From Cryptomeria japonica (lineage: Eukaryota; Streptophyta; Pinopsida; Cupressales; Cupressaceae), in contig NC_081406.1 of assembly GCF_030272615.1 (NCBI RefSeq), positions 218,126,997-218,190,996 on the forward strand: a DNA stretch of 64,000 bases, written 5' to 3'. A model generated the notes under the pieces. The model made no database searches, had not been told where the DNA came from, and saw only the letters and a list, made by a program, of their open reading frames with translations. Within the stretch, counting starts at the first letter, position 1. Every line of letters starts with the position of its first letter. Positions 1-11,146 of this stretch are shown here, piece after piece. A program made the translations under genes and the position numbers.

Positions 1-2360
1 TGTGCCAATTGAAGAGGAACATGAAATATCCATCCAATCTATGAGAAATTGGCCACACAAAGGCAACAAATGCAAAACCTTCGTGCAATGAGACAATTGA
101 ATCCCGAGGTTGAGAGCATGTCTACCACAATTCAAGTTGAAGGCACCCCATCTCTTACATCTCAAGTTGAAGGCACACCATCTCTTATTGGCACACCATT
201 GGTGTCTACAACATCTCATATTGAATGCACTCCCTCTATGACATTTGACGTTGCAAGTACTTCACGACTGACATCAAGTATTGGAGCTACACCATCTTGT
301 ACACCTCAATTTCAAGGTATGTCATCATTTTCATCTCCGATTGAAGGTATGCCACCTATCCCTAATATTGTTGACAATCCTAATCTTGAGGTAACTCAAA
401 GTTTGAGAACACCTCCTACAGTTTTGCATAGAAAGCCTAAGTATTTGATTGATATTGATGCTAATGTTTTATGGTTGACAAGATTCTGAAGCGTACTTGT
501 CAAAGACATGCTAACCGGATATGGAAAATATTTTTTGAGCCTTTAAATGAGACAGGAAGATGTTAAAAGGAATACATGAAATAATTTCAATTTCATATAT
601 CCATTTTAACATATGCATAATTAGGACAGTCATAGATGCATTAGGAATGTCCTAACATAATTAGGATAGTCATAGATCCATTAGGACTGCCCCTTACGCC
701 TCTTGAAATCTCTTTATGAATTCACTTTATTCTCTTTTATGTGCATGTACATGTAGAAATCATCATCATGCCGAGGAAACGACCAAAAAATGTAACACTA
801 GAAGAGCGTGAATCTAAGAATGCAAAAAAAAGAGAAGGAATGAAGAAACTTTGTGAACAAAGGAAATTGAATACCATAGAAGAAGATGTGCCAATTAAAG
901 AGGAACATGAAATATCCATCCAATCTATGAGAGAGACAAATTGGCCACACAAAGGCAACAAATGCAAAACCTTCGTGCAATGAGACAATTGAATCCCGAG
1001 GTTGAGAGCATGTCTACCACAATTCAAGTTGAAGGTACCCCATCTCTTACATCTCAAGTTGAAGGCACACCATCTCTTATTGGCACACCGTTGGTGTCTA
1101 CAACATCTCATATTGAATGCACTCCCTCTATGACATTTGACGTTGCAAGTACTTCACGAATGACATCAAGTATTGGATCTACACCATCTTTTACACCTCA
1201 ATTTCAAGGTATGTCATCATTTTCATCTCCGGTTGAAGGTATGCCACCTATCCCTAATGTTGTTGACATTCCTAATCTTGAGGTAACTCAAAGTTTGAGA
1301 ACACCTCCTAGAGTTTTGCATAGAAAGCCTAAGTATTTGATTGATATTGATGCTATTGTTTTGAAGCCAATGGTTGACAAGATTTCGAAGCGTACTTGTC
1401 AAAGACATGCTAATCGGATATGGAAAATATTTTTTGAGCCTTTAAATGAGACAGGAAGATGTTAAAAGGAATACATGGAATAATTTCAATTTCATATATC
1501 CATTTTAACATATGCATAATTAGGACAGTCATAGATGCATTAGGAATGTCCTAACATAATTAGGATAGTCATAGATCCATTAGGACTACCCCTTACGCCT
1601 CTTGAAATCTCTTTATGAATTCACTTTATTCTCTTTTATGTGCATGTACATGTAGAAATCATCATCATGCCGAGGAAACGACCAAAAAATGTAACATCGG
1701 AAGAGCATAAAGCTAAGAATGCAAAAAAAAGAGAAGGAATGAAGCAACTTCATGAACAAAGGAAATTGAATACCATAGAAGAAGAGGTAACAATTGAAGA
1801 GGAACATGAAATATCCATCCAATCTAAGAGAGAGACAAAATTGGCCACACAAAGGCAACAGATGCAAAACCTTCGTGCAATGAGACAATTGAATCCCGAG
1901 GTTGAGAGCATGTCTACCACAATTCAAGTTGAAGGCACCCCATCTCTTACATCTCAAGTTGAAGGCACACCATCTCTTATTGGCACACCATTGGTGTCTA
2001 CAACATCTCATATTGAATGCACTCCCTCTATGACATTTGACATTGCAAGTACTTCATGAATGACATCAACTATTGGATCTACACCATCTTGTACACCTCA
2101 ATTTCAAGGTATGTCATCATTTTCATCTCCGGTTGAAGGTATGCCACCTATCCCTAATGTTGTTGACATTCCTAATCTTGAGGTAACTCAAAGTTTGAGA
2201 ACACCTCCTAGAGTTTTGCATAGAAAGCCTAAGTATTTGATTGATATTGATGCTAATGTTTTGAAACCAATGGTTAACAAGATTCCGAAGCGTACTTGTC
2301 AAAGACGTGCTAACCGGATATGGAAAATATTTTTTGAGCCTTTAAATGAGACATGAATAT
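1..2360 (+). repeat. Tandem triplication (892-900 bp units) of the 5' end of the transposase-like gene
   Basis: Three head-to-tail copies of one segment, the first cut by the window edge. The shared word ggccacacaaaggcaaca occurs at about 51, 943 and 1843, giving steps of 892 and 900 bp. Each unit holds a short upstream region with two 'attaggaYagtcatagat' motifs, an ATG (768 and 1667 in units 2 and 3), a basic N-terminus (MPRKRPKNVT), a spacer rich in 'VEGTPSL'-type repeats, and a conserved block ending near 'WKIFFEPLNET'. Units 1 and 2 stop just after that block (agatgttaaaagg). Unit 3 reads on into the rest of the gene, so only unit 3 is joined to a body. The units are nearly identical, which suggests recent duplication. 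Unit 3 has a stop (tga at about 2057) where unit 2 is open. Confidence 0.92.
941..1465 (+). pseudogene. Duplicated N-terminal fragment of the transposase-like gene (unit 2)
   Basis: A 174-residue open frame covering only the N-terminal part of the transposase-like protein. It has a low-complexity Thr/Ser/Pro spacer with repeated 'VEGTPSL', then the conserved block around 'RKPKYLIDIDA', 'KRTCQRHANRIWKIFF' and 'EPLNETGRC', and then a stop. Upstream of it, another frame from ATG 768 carries the basic start and joins through a small frameshift near 930. The fragment lacks the catalytic region. It could be inert, or it could make a short DNA-binding or regulatory product. I favour inert. Unit 1 (49-489) is a similar but more damaged copy. 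Confidence 0.75.
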
Positions 2361-4780
2361 GTCAACTATTTGTTGAAATGATGATAAATCTGAAATTTAG
2401 GCCCATAATGAAGATTCTTGGGCTAAGAACATCGATTGAATCAAGCGACAAATCTATTGTGAAGAATCTGATGAATGCATATGATATTGTTGGTTCTAAC
2501 TCATGCACAAAAGATAGTAATGCCACACGACGTGTCATTACATCAACATTTGTAAGCACTCAAAATAAGAAAGCTTGCCTCCTTAGAAAGACAAGTAAGC
2601 AATTGAAGATAAGTAGACAAACTCTAATGAGAGCTATGAGAAGGGGACAAAGAGCGAAGGATCCATATAATAATGAGTTATGGGCATTTTCTGGTAGATT
2701 ACCACGGAAAGATAAAGGAATTGTTGAAGCCTTGAGATCCCTAATTGAATATTTTTGGAATAATAACACAAGGGTCTCTCCAAATCAAAGAGATGTTGTA
2801 AGAAGGAGGATTGATAGTAAAATCCGTGATCCACATCCGAAACATTTTTTGGATATGACAAACACAATTTTTTGCCAAGTTTCAACTTATGTATCCTCAA
2901 ATAAAAATTAGTCAAAGATTCTTTGAAATGGTAAAGCCTTTTTATGTCAAAATAAATCACACACGCACAACTTGTTGTTGTAGAGTACATATTGAATTTT
3001 CTAACCATTATGATGTTTATCAACACATATGTGTAGATTTGCATGCTAACAATGTTTTGTAGGAATGCAACATAAATGGTCCACCAACATCTTCTAGCAT
3101 CTTATGTGAAAGAGTAGATGGTCAAGTATATTACAATAAGTGTTGCCTGGATGGCACATGTGTTGATTGTGGTGGATTGCGACATTTACAAATTTGTCAA
3201 CATATGGATATTGGACAAGAAATTGGTAATGAATTAGTAGAATTTGGAAAATATAAGACAATGGCCTACATGCTAAAAGATGGAAAAGAAGCAAAAAGGT
3301 GTGAATTGGTTAGTGAGAAGATATCAGTGTATCAATTTATGGCCATAAAGAGAATATAGTGTATGAGTATGCAAGGCATAACCATCGAGCTCGTTGGTTG
3401 GAATCACAATTTAAGTTATGCAAGGACACATTTCCACTTCATACAATCATTTCAATTGTTGACTTTGCAGAGAACTACACACTACAACCGCAGAATGAGG
3501 TGCAATCACAATATTACAACTCCACACAAGTTGCTATATTTGTGCATATAACATTCATTCATGCACATGATAGTATGGAAGAGGATAGGAAGATATTGAG
3601 GGAGTATCATTTTTACATCAGTGATGATCGCTCACACTCTATAGAGTTTGTGCAAGGTTGTTTTCAGATATTCTACGATGATTTGGCTAGCCGAGGCATA
3701 TCATTCTGTCAACATATCATATGGTCAGATAATGTGCATCACAATTTAAGAACTCTTAGATGTTTTATTGGTTGAGTAGGATGCATAAGTTGACTTCTAT
3801 TCAACATATGTGGAATTTCTCTAAGGCTGGGCATGGAAAAGGGGAGCATGATGGTGCAGGAGCATGTATTAAAAGAGCTTTAGCACGAGAAGAGTTAAAG
3901 TATAAAGGGAATGCAAACTTGAAAGATGCAAAATCAATTGTTTTGTGGTGCAATGGTACAATTGGTTTAGGTAATCAAGGTAAGTCTTCAGTTTGCAGAT
4001 TTTTTTGGTTGGTCTAGAGGATACTAACATTGCAAAATTAGAAGATTGTTGTACATTGACAGGATCCAGTGAGCTACACTCTTTTAAAAGCTCTAATGTA
4101 GGTTCATGGACTATCCATACGTGACAGATGACATGTTATTGTTCTTCATGTAGAGATGGTGCCTATAATGAGTGTGAGTCAAAGGAGTGGGTGGACAAAT
4201 GGTGTATGAGGCCTCTAATCCCACTTGAGACATACCGACCTCCGAGTGACTACAACTCACATAGATGGAAGCATCAATTGACTTTGAATATGTGTCAGAT
4301 TTAGTCCAACCAGGTAAATTATCCACATGCAATTTTTTGTACTTTAATATTTTACCTTAGTTGTTTGCTAAATTCTTTTCACTTTATCATTGTAGGGCAT
4401 GTTTATGCAGTAATTGCAGCTGAAGACAATGAAGAAGGAACACATTATTACCTGTGTCGTTGTGTGTACGCAAAATTTTTTTTGGATGGCCCTGTGGTAG
4501 ATGGAGAAAATATTGAGTACCCCACAGGATCAGTAGTTGTTACTGGTACATGGCTTAGAAGGTACCCAGTGAAGAAGTCTAACTTGTGGTTATTCGAGGA
4601 CTTCGAGACACATAGGAAGATTCTTCATTATTCTAACCTTGTTGTAGCTTCAAATGTTTATTTGATCAGATATGGGGTAGACCACTAAACAAGAACCTAT
4701 GGAAGGTTCGTGAGTCTGACCATGAGGCCATACTAGACACGATAAAGAGTAGAGCAGATCTAGATGGTTCATTGGATTAA
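1667..4780 (+). pseudogene. DDE-transposase-like gene, copy A (degenerate)
   Basis: The start is the ATG of unit 3 (MPRKRPKNVT, basic). The protein can be followed through stops and frameshifts (near 2057, 2354, 2908, 3357, 3740 and 3775) by comparison with copy B at 30.7-33.7 kb. In order it has: a low-complexity spacer; a block 'HRKPKYLIDIDANVLKP'; a probable helix-turn-helix segment ('KQLKISRQTLMRAM', about 2600); the word 'KPFYVK..H.R.TCCCR'; a Cys cluster 'CCLDGTCVDCGG' (about 3142); the core 'IVDFAENYT' (Asp codon 3461), 'IIWSDN' (Asp codon 3728) and 'GHGKGEHDGAGACIKRAL' (about 3829); a 'CYCSSC' motif (about 4135); and a C-terminal block 'GHVYAVIAAEDNEEG'. A GT-AG intron (about 4314-4395) is conserved with copy B. 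The Asp-Asp-Glu order and the downstream GKGE.DG motif suggest an RNase H-fold transposase. That is inference. Confidence 0.8.
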
Positions 4781-5097
4781 ATGTAAATGTAAAAAATTGT
4801 AATATCAATCTTATTTGGATATATGTACATGACTTGTATTTTTGACTACTCAAGGCATTGTAATACAAAAAAATGTGTTTTGGTCTTGTTTTGTGTGCTT
4901 TTATGTAAATAATGTAATTTTGGACCATTAGAGATCACATGGGATCATTTCGTGAAGTATACCCTGCTAATATGGTAAAAGATGTAAAAATTGCTCATTT
5001 GTTGTCAATCACTCAAAGTGTGAAAAATTGTCAAAATTCAGGATGGTTTTTCTTGATGTTAGTGACATATAAGAATGATTTGTTTGATCCTACAGGA
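4781..5097. other. Spacer between transposase-like gene A and the 358-bp array
   Basis: About 320 bp of AT-rich 3' flank. It contains 'aatgtaaatgtaaaaaattgtaat', which could serve for 3' end formation. No gene is seen. Confidence 0.5.
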
Positions 5098-8000
5098 TCG
5101 TGTTATGGCACTCTAAAAAAGCCTCTCTCAGTTTCGGTAGACTCGGATCCAGTTGCTCGTGGCGACACTTTCTCGGTTGCGACAAAAAGCGTCAGATGAG
5201 TTCAATAAAAAGTTGCACAATGCCCCATCTTTCAATCCACTTGTCTCAGCACCAAACCGTCAACTCCTACACATTGGGGTGGTTGGGTTTATGCTAGGAA
5301 TGCCTTCTTTTTTCTCCCCAACTCACCCGATCATTGCGGGCCACACCCTAGCAGCGAAATCGCCTAAGTGCTCAAGTTGCTCAAAGTTGTCAATATTCAA
5401 CATCACGTTTCTCAGCGCTCGTTAATCATAAGAATGAGCCATCTGATCTTGTGGGGTCATGTTATGGCACTCTAAAAGAGCCTCTCTCAGTTTCAGTAGA
5501 CTCAGATCCAGTTGCTCGTGGAGACACTTTTTCGGTTGCGACAAAAAGCGTTAGATGAGTTCAATGAAAAGTTGCACAATGCCCCATCTTTCAATCCACT
5601 CGTCGCGAAACTGAACCGTCAGCTTGTACATGTTGGGGTGGCTGGGCTTACACTAGGAATGCCTTCTTTTTTCTCTCCAACTCGCCTGATCATTGCAGGC
5701 CACACCCTGGCAGCGAAATCGCCTAAGTGCTCAAGTTGCTCAAAGTTGTCAATAATCGACATCGCGTTTCTCGGTGCCTGTTAATCATAAGAATGAGCCA
5801 TCTAATCCCACAGGGTCATGTTATGGAACTTTAAAAAAGCCTCTCTTAGTTTTGGTAGACTCGGATCCAGTTGCTCGTGGCGACACTTTCTCGGTTGCGA
5901 CAAAAAGTGTTAGATGAGTTCAATGAAAAGTTGCACAATGCCCCATCTTTCAATCCGCTCGTCGTGGCACTGAACTGTTAGCTTGTATGTGTTGGGGTGG
6001 CTGGGTTTACGCTAGGAATGCCTTCTTTTTTCTCTCCAACTCATCCGATCGTTGTAGGCCACACCCTGGCAGTGAAATCACCTAAGTGCTCAAGTTGCTC
6101 AAAGTTGTCAATATTCGACATCGCGTTTCTTGGTGCCCGTTAATCATCAAAATGATCTGTCTAATCCTACGGGGTCATGTTATGGCACTCTAAAAAAAAC
6201 TCTCTCGGTTTCGGAAGACTCAGATCCAGTTGCTCGTGGTGACACTTTCTCGATTGCGACAAAAAGAGTCAGATGAGTTCAATGAAAAGTTACACAATGC
6301 CCCATCTTTCAATTTGCTCGTTGCGGCATCGAGCCATCAGTTTGTACATGTTGGGTGGCTGGGTTTATGCTAGGAATGCCTTTTTTTTCTCTCCAACTCG
6401 CCCAATCGTTGTGGGCCACACCCTGACAGCAAAATCGCCTAAGTGCTCAAGTTGCTCAAAGTTGTCAATATTCGGCATCGCGTTTCTTGGTGCCCGTTAA
6501 TCATAAGAATGAGCCATCTAATCCTACGGGGTTGTGTTATGGCACTCTAAAAAATCCTCTCTCAGTTTTGGTGGACTTGGATCCAGTTGCTCGTGGCGAC
6601 ACTTTCTCGGTTGCGATAAAAAATGTCAAATGAGTTCAATGAAAAGTTGCACAATGCCCCATCTTTCAATCCGCTCGTCGCGACACTGAACCATCAGTTG
6701 ATATGCGTCGGGGTGGCTAGGTTTACGCTAGGAATGCCTTCTTTTTTCTCTCCAATTCACCCGATCGTTGCGGGCCACACGCTGACAGCGAAATCACCTA
6801 AGTGCTCAAGTTGCTCAAAGTTGTCAATATTCGGCATCACGTTTCTCGGTGCCTGTTAATCATAAGAACAAGCTATCTAATCCTGAAGGGTCATGTTATG
6901 GCACTCTAAAAAATCCCCTCTCGGTTTTCGTAGACTCGGATCCAGTTGCTTGTGGCGACACTTTCTCGGTTGCGACAAAAAGCATCAAATGAGTTCAATG
7001 AAAAGTCGCACAATGCCTCATCTTTCAATCCGCTCGTCGCGGCACCGAACCGTCAGCTTGTATGCATCAGGGTGGCTGATTTTATGCTAGAAATTCCTTC
7101 TTTTTTCTCTCCAACTCGCCTGATCCTTGCCGGCCACACCCTGGCAGCGAAATCGCCTAAGTGTTCAAGTTGCTCAAAGTTGTCAATATTCGGCATCGCG
7201 TTTCTCAGTGCTCGTTAATCATAAGAATGAGCCATCTTATCTTGCAGGGTCATTTTATGGCACTCTAAAAAATCCTCTCTTAGTTTCAGTAGACTCAGAT
7301 CCAGTTGCTCGTGGTGACATTTTCTCGGTTGCGACAAAAAGCGTCAGATGAGTTCAATGAAAAGTTGCATAATGCCCCATCTTTCAATCCACTCATCGCG
7401 ACACCTAACCGTCAGCTTGTACACGTCAGGGTGGCCAAGTTTACACTAGGAATGCCTTCTTTTTCTCTCCAACTCGCTCGATCATTGCGGGCCACACCCT
7501 GGCAGCGAAATCGCCTAAGTGCTCAAGTTGCTCAAAGTTGTCAATATTTGGCATCATGTTTCTTGGCTCCCGTTAATCATAAGAATGAGCCATCTGATCT
7601 TGCGAGGTCACGTTATGGCACTCTAAAAAGCCTCTCTCAGTTTCGGTAGACTCAGATCCAGTTGCTCGCGGTGACACTTTCTCGGTTGCGACAAAAAGTG
7701 TCAGATGAGTTCAATGAAAAGTTACACAATGTCCCATCTTTCAATCCGCTCATCGTGGCACCGAACCGTCAGCTTGTACGCATTGGGGTGGCTGGGTTTA
7801 CAATAGGAATTCCTTCTTTTTTCTCTCCAACTCGCTCGATCGTTGCAGGCTATACCCTGGCAGCGAAATCGCCTAAGTGCTCAAGTTGCTCAAAGTTATC
7901 AATATTCGGCATCGCGTTTCTCGGTGCCCGTTAATCTTAAGAACAAGCTATCTGATCCTGCAGGGTCATGTTATGGCACTCTAAAAAAGTCTCTCTCAGT

Positions 8001-8957
8001 TTCGGTAGACTCGGATCCAGTTGCTCGTGGTGACACTTTCTTGGTTGCAACAAAAAGCGTCAGATGAGTTCAATGAAAAGTTGCACAATGCCCCATCTTT
8101 CAATCCGCTCGTTGCGGCATTGAACTGTTAGATCCTATGCATTGGGATGGCCGGGTTTACGCTAGGAATGCCTTCTTTTTTCTCTCCAACTCACTCAATC
8201 GTTGCGGGCCACACCTTGGCAGTGAAATCGCCTAAGTGCTCAAGTTGCTCAAAGTTGTCAATATTCAGCATCGCATTTTTCGACGCCCGTTAATCATAAG
8301 AACGTGTTGTCTGATCCTGCAGAGTCGTGTTATGGAACTCTAAAAATTTTTCTCTTGGTTTTGGTAGACTCGGACCCAATTTCTCGTGGCGACACTTTCT
8401 CAGTTGCGACAAAAAGCATCAGATGAGTTTAATGAAAAGCACAATGCCCTATCTTTCAATCCACTCATCGCGGCACCAAACCGTCAGCTTGTATGCATCA
8501 GGGTGGCTGGGTTTATGCTAGGAATGCCTTCTTTTTTCTCTCCAACTCACCCGATCATTGCAGGCCACACCCTGGCAGCGAAATCGCCTAAGTGCTCAAG
8601 TTGCTTAAAGTTGTCAATATTCGGCATCACGTTTCTCGGTGCCTGTTAATCATAAGAACAAGCTGTCTAATCCTGCGGGGTCATGTTATGGCACTCTAAA
8701 AAAGCCTCTCTTGGTTTTGGTAGACTCGGATCCAGTTGCTTGTGGTGACACTTTCTCGGTTGCGACAAAAAGCATCATATGAGTTCAATGAAAAGTTGCA
8801 CAATGCCCCATCTTTCAATCCGCTCATCACGACACCAAACCGTCAGCTCCTATGCATTGGGGTGGTCGAGTATACACTAGGAATGCCTTCTTTTTGCTCT
8901 CCAACTCACCCGATCGTTGCGGGCCACACTCTAGCAACGAAATCACCTAAGTGCATG
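5098..8957 (+). repeat. Satellite-like array A: about 11 units of 357-360 bp
   Basis: The word gttatggcac(tc) recurs at about 5102, 5461, 5820, 6179, 6536, 6895, 7253, 7612, 7970, 8329 and 8685, a period of 357-360 bp. The units share long words such as ggtagactcggatccagttg and tcaatattcggcatcgcg. By eye they differ by several percent to about 10 percent. Most units keep one open frame of about 75-90 codons on the plus strand, ending at 'cgttaatcat' (for example 5153-5425, 5512-5784, 6946-7218, 7662-7934, 8386-8649). Its consensus includes 'RLRQKASDEFNEKLHNAPSF', 'GMPSFFSPTRPIVAGHTLAA' and 'KSPKCSSCSKLSIFGI'. The array lies between two convergent genes. A homologous array in inverted orientation occupies the same place in copy B. 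Confidence 0.95.
5512..5784 (+). CDS. Representative recurrent open frame of the 358-bp repeat (function unknown)
   Basis: A 90-codon frame, typical of those in most array units. The predicted peptide is basic, with Pro-Thr-Arg and Lys-Cys-Ser-Ser-Cys-Ser words. There is no signal peptide or membrane helix and I recognise no domain. The homologous array in copy B, on the minus strand, encodes a peptide that aligns with it in the same frame (for example 'PTR.....HTL...S.KC' and 'KLSNFNKLFLG'). Either this frame has been under protein-level constraint, or a non-coding satellite happens to be open. I cannot decide from the sequence, and whether it is transcribed is unknown. Confidence 0.3.
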   Translation: MLVETLFRLRQKALDEFNEKLHNAPSFNPLVAKLNRQLVHVGVAGLTLGMPSFFSPTRLIIAGHTLAAKSPKCSSCSKLSIIDIAFLGAC

Positions 8958-9302
8958 CATTAGATGAATATAAGTTTATGGGCTATGCAATTTGTTTAGA
9001 ATGGGTATTGGTACAATGGTGTCTTACATTGTCTAATTTTGGTTCTTTCCATGTTTCCTTTATGTAGTCTCATTTTGACTATAACTATTGAATTTGTGTT
9101 GATCTCCATAAGCTTGTGTCTTAGATTACAAACACATATTTAGGTTCAAACCTTAAGTAACAATAAACTTTGTGCAATTATTCATTTAATCATTTGTACT
9201 GCAATTATGGATAACCATGATAAATGATTTGCATTAACCAAAAAGCTAGAAATCCATGCAACAATTTATACCATTAAAACTATCAAATATATCCAATACA
9301 AA
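8958..9302. other. Noncoding spacer after array A
   Basis: AT-rich sequence with no convincing open frame or repeat. It separates array A from the short tandem repeat at 9303. Confidence 0.4.
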
Positions 9303-9615
9303 CAAATAGGCTTGCCAAAAGCCATATGGACATAGAATTTCACATATTCATAAAACAAAACATATGTTCAAAATTGCTATAAAGGCATACAACATGATAT
9401 CCAATAAAGTCAAATAGGGGCTTGCCAAAAGCCATATGGACATAGAATGTCACATATTCATAATACAAAACATATGTTCAAATTTGCCATATAGGCATAC
9501 AACATGGTATTCAATAAAGTCAAATAGGAGCTTTCCAAAAGCCATATGGAGATAGAATGTCACATATTTGTAATACAAAACATATGTTCAAAATTGCCAT
9601 ATAGGCATACATCAT
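9303..9615 (+). repeat. Three tandem repeats of about 108-110 bp
   Basis: Units start at 9303, 9411 and 9521 with caaatagg. They share ccaaaagccatatgga, tagaatgtcacatatt and acaaaacatatgttcaaa. The array lies just beyond the 3' end of second gene A, so it may be in or near its 3' UTR. Confidence 0.9.
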
Positions 9616-11146
9616 AGGACCCTATTCTATTCATTTCCCTCTAGGGGAAGGAAACAGATCACGAGATATCTTTGCTTGTTGAGGGGATGGATATGTATAT
9701 GATGCAGGTGTCTTTCGAGTACGTCCACTTAACCTCCTCTTCAGACATTTTTGTAACTCCACCCGATACAATGAAAAGAATGATGTTAGCATATACAAAA
9801 ATTGAATTTTAGAATGATATATAATAGAATAGTCACTTACCGCATACAAATAATCATGATGTTCATCCACAACAGATGATTTGGAGTGACAAGCCCCTCC
9901 TGTAAGCATCACAATATAAATTAAACTAAATACAAGTGTCGTTAAAATTTTCAATAACATATTATTAAGATAACAAATGTAATGCTAAATTTACTAAATT
10001 TACAAATATGTCTAATACTTCTGTTAAAGCAGTTGAACTTGCTACTGCTGCAGCAACACCATGCTCCATTGACGCGCGAACATCAAGAGGAGTCTCTGAT
10101 GTCAACATCTAAAAAATTAAACAAAGTATATTGATTAATCTCCAAAACTATCTATATTATTTAATAACAACATTAAAGATAAATTGTTTACCTGCAGGGT
10201 GAAAGATTGTCGATGAAATACATTGCGAGGTGTTGATGTTGAAGCTCTAGCATCAAACTATTTGACATCCAAAATGAGTAATTAGAAAATCATTCACATA
10301 AGGTTCAACTATCTACATATAATAATTATACTTCTTCACTCATTGTATACTTGTGGAGTCGACGAAGTCGTGAAAAAGGGTGCTGCAGGAATGTTGCTAG
10401 TATTGTGAACACTTTGACCCTGATTTTTTATCATAATAATTTACTAATTTAGATATATTCTAAAATTTACATATAAGATTTAATAAAAAGAATGAAATGA
10501 ACTTGTAATGAAATTCACTTGGGTATCAATGCCAAATGTTTCATTCAGTAAGGATTCTGTCATGACAATGTTCTCTATAGCAAACTCCGCTCGTGCACGT
10601 GCATGCTCAGAACTATTAGGATCATAAGTGCAAAGAGAACCACAAGATCGACAAAAATGAGCTGGAACTCAATGTCTAGAAGAATCAACACCATCACTCG
10701 CATCACCCTCTACTAGAGGCCTAACATACTGTATAAGGGTCTGAGTGAGTGAGCTAATCGAATCTAGAGTTTCAACCTCAATACTCTCCTTCACAATGAA
10801 AGGAATAATAACATGCTCCACCATAGGTCCAGCCAAGGGTCTGGTGAGATTTTTGGGTCACGCTGTGCACCCTCTCTATCATGCGAGGAACCCCCACCTC
10901 TACCTTGGAAATCTAGAAAATCCAAATAGTTTGGGATCTCATTAAGGACAAACTCACAGTACAGTTTTCTCAAAAAGTATTGGGGTACCTCATGATTATT
11001 GCATGGGGGCTGATCAAATACCATCCACCACCTATCCCAAAATTTTTTCTTAATCCTGTCATGATAACACTAATAAATAGGGAATCTCCTACATCCAGGG
11101 TGTAAAGGTTGATTCGTTCGGGGGTCCATAAAAAGAGCACACAAGT

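Noticed and set aside
737-1111. Minus-strand frame opposite the transposase-like N-terminus (also 1613-2011)
   Set aside because: Antisense shadow of the duplicated N-terminal units; repeats only because the units repeat.
9303-9615. CRISPR-like array
   Set aside because: Three tandem units of about 109 bp without distinct spacers, in a plant genome; it is a simple tandem repeat.
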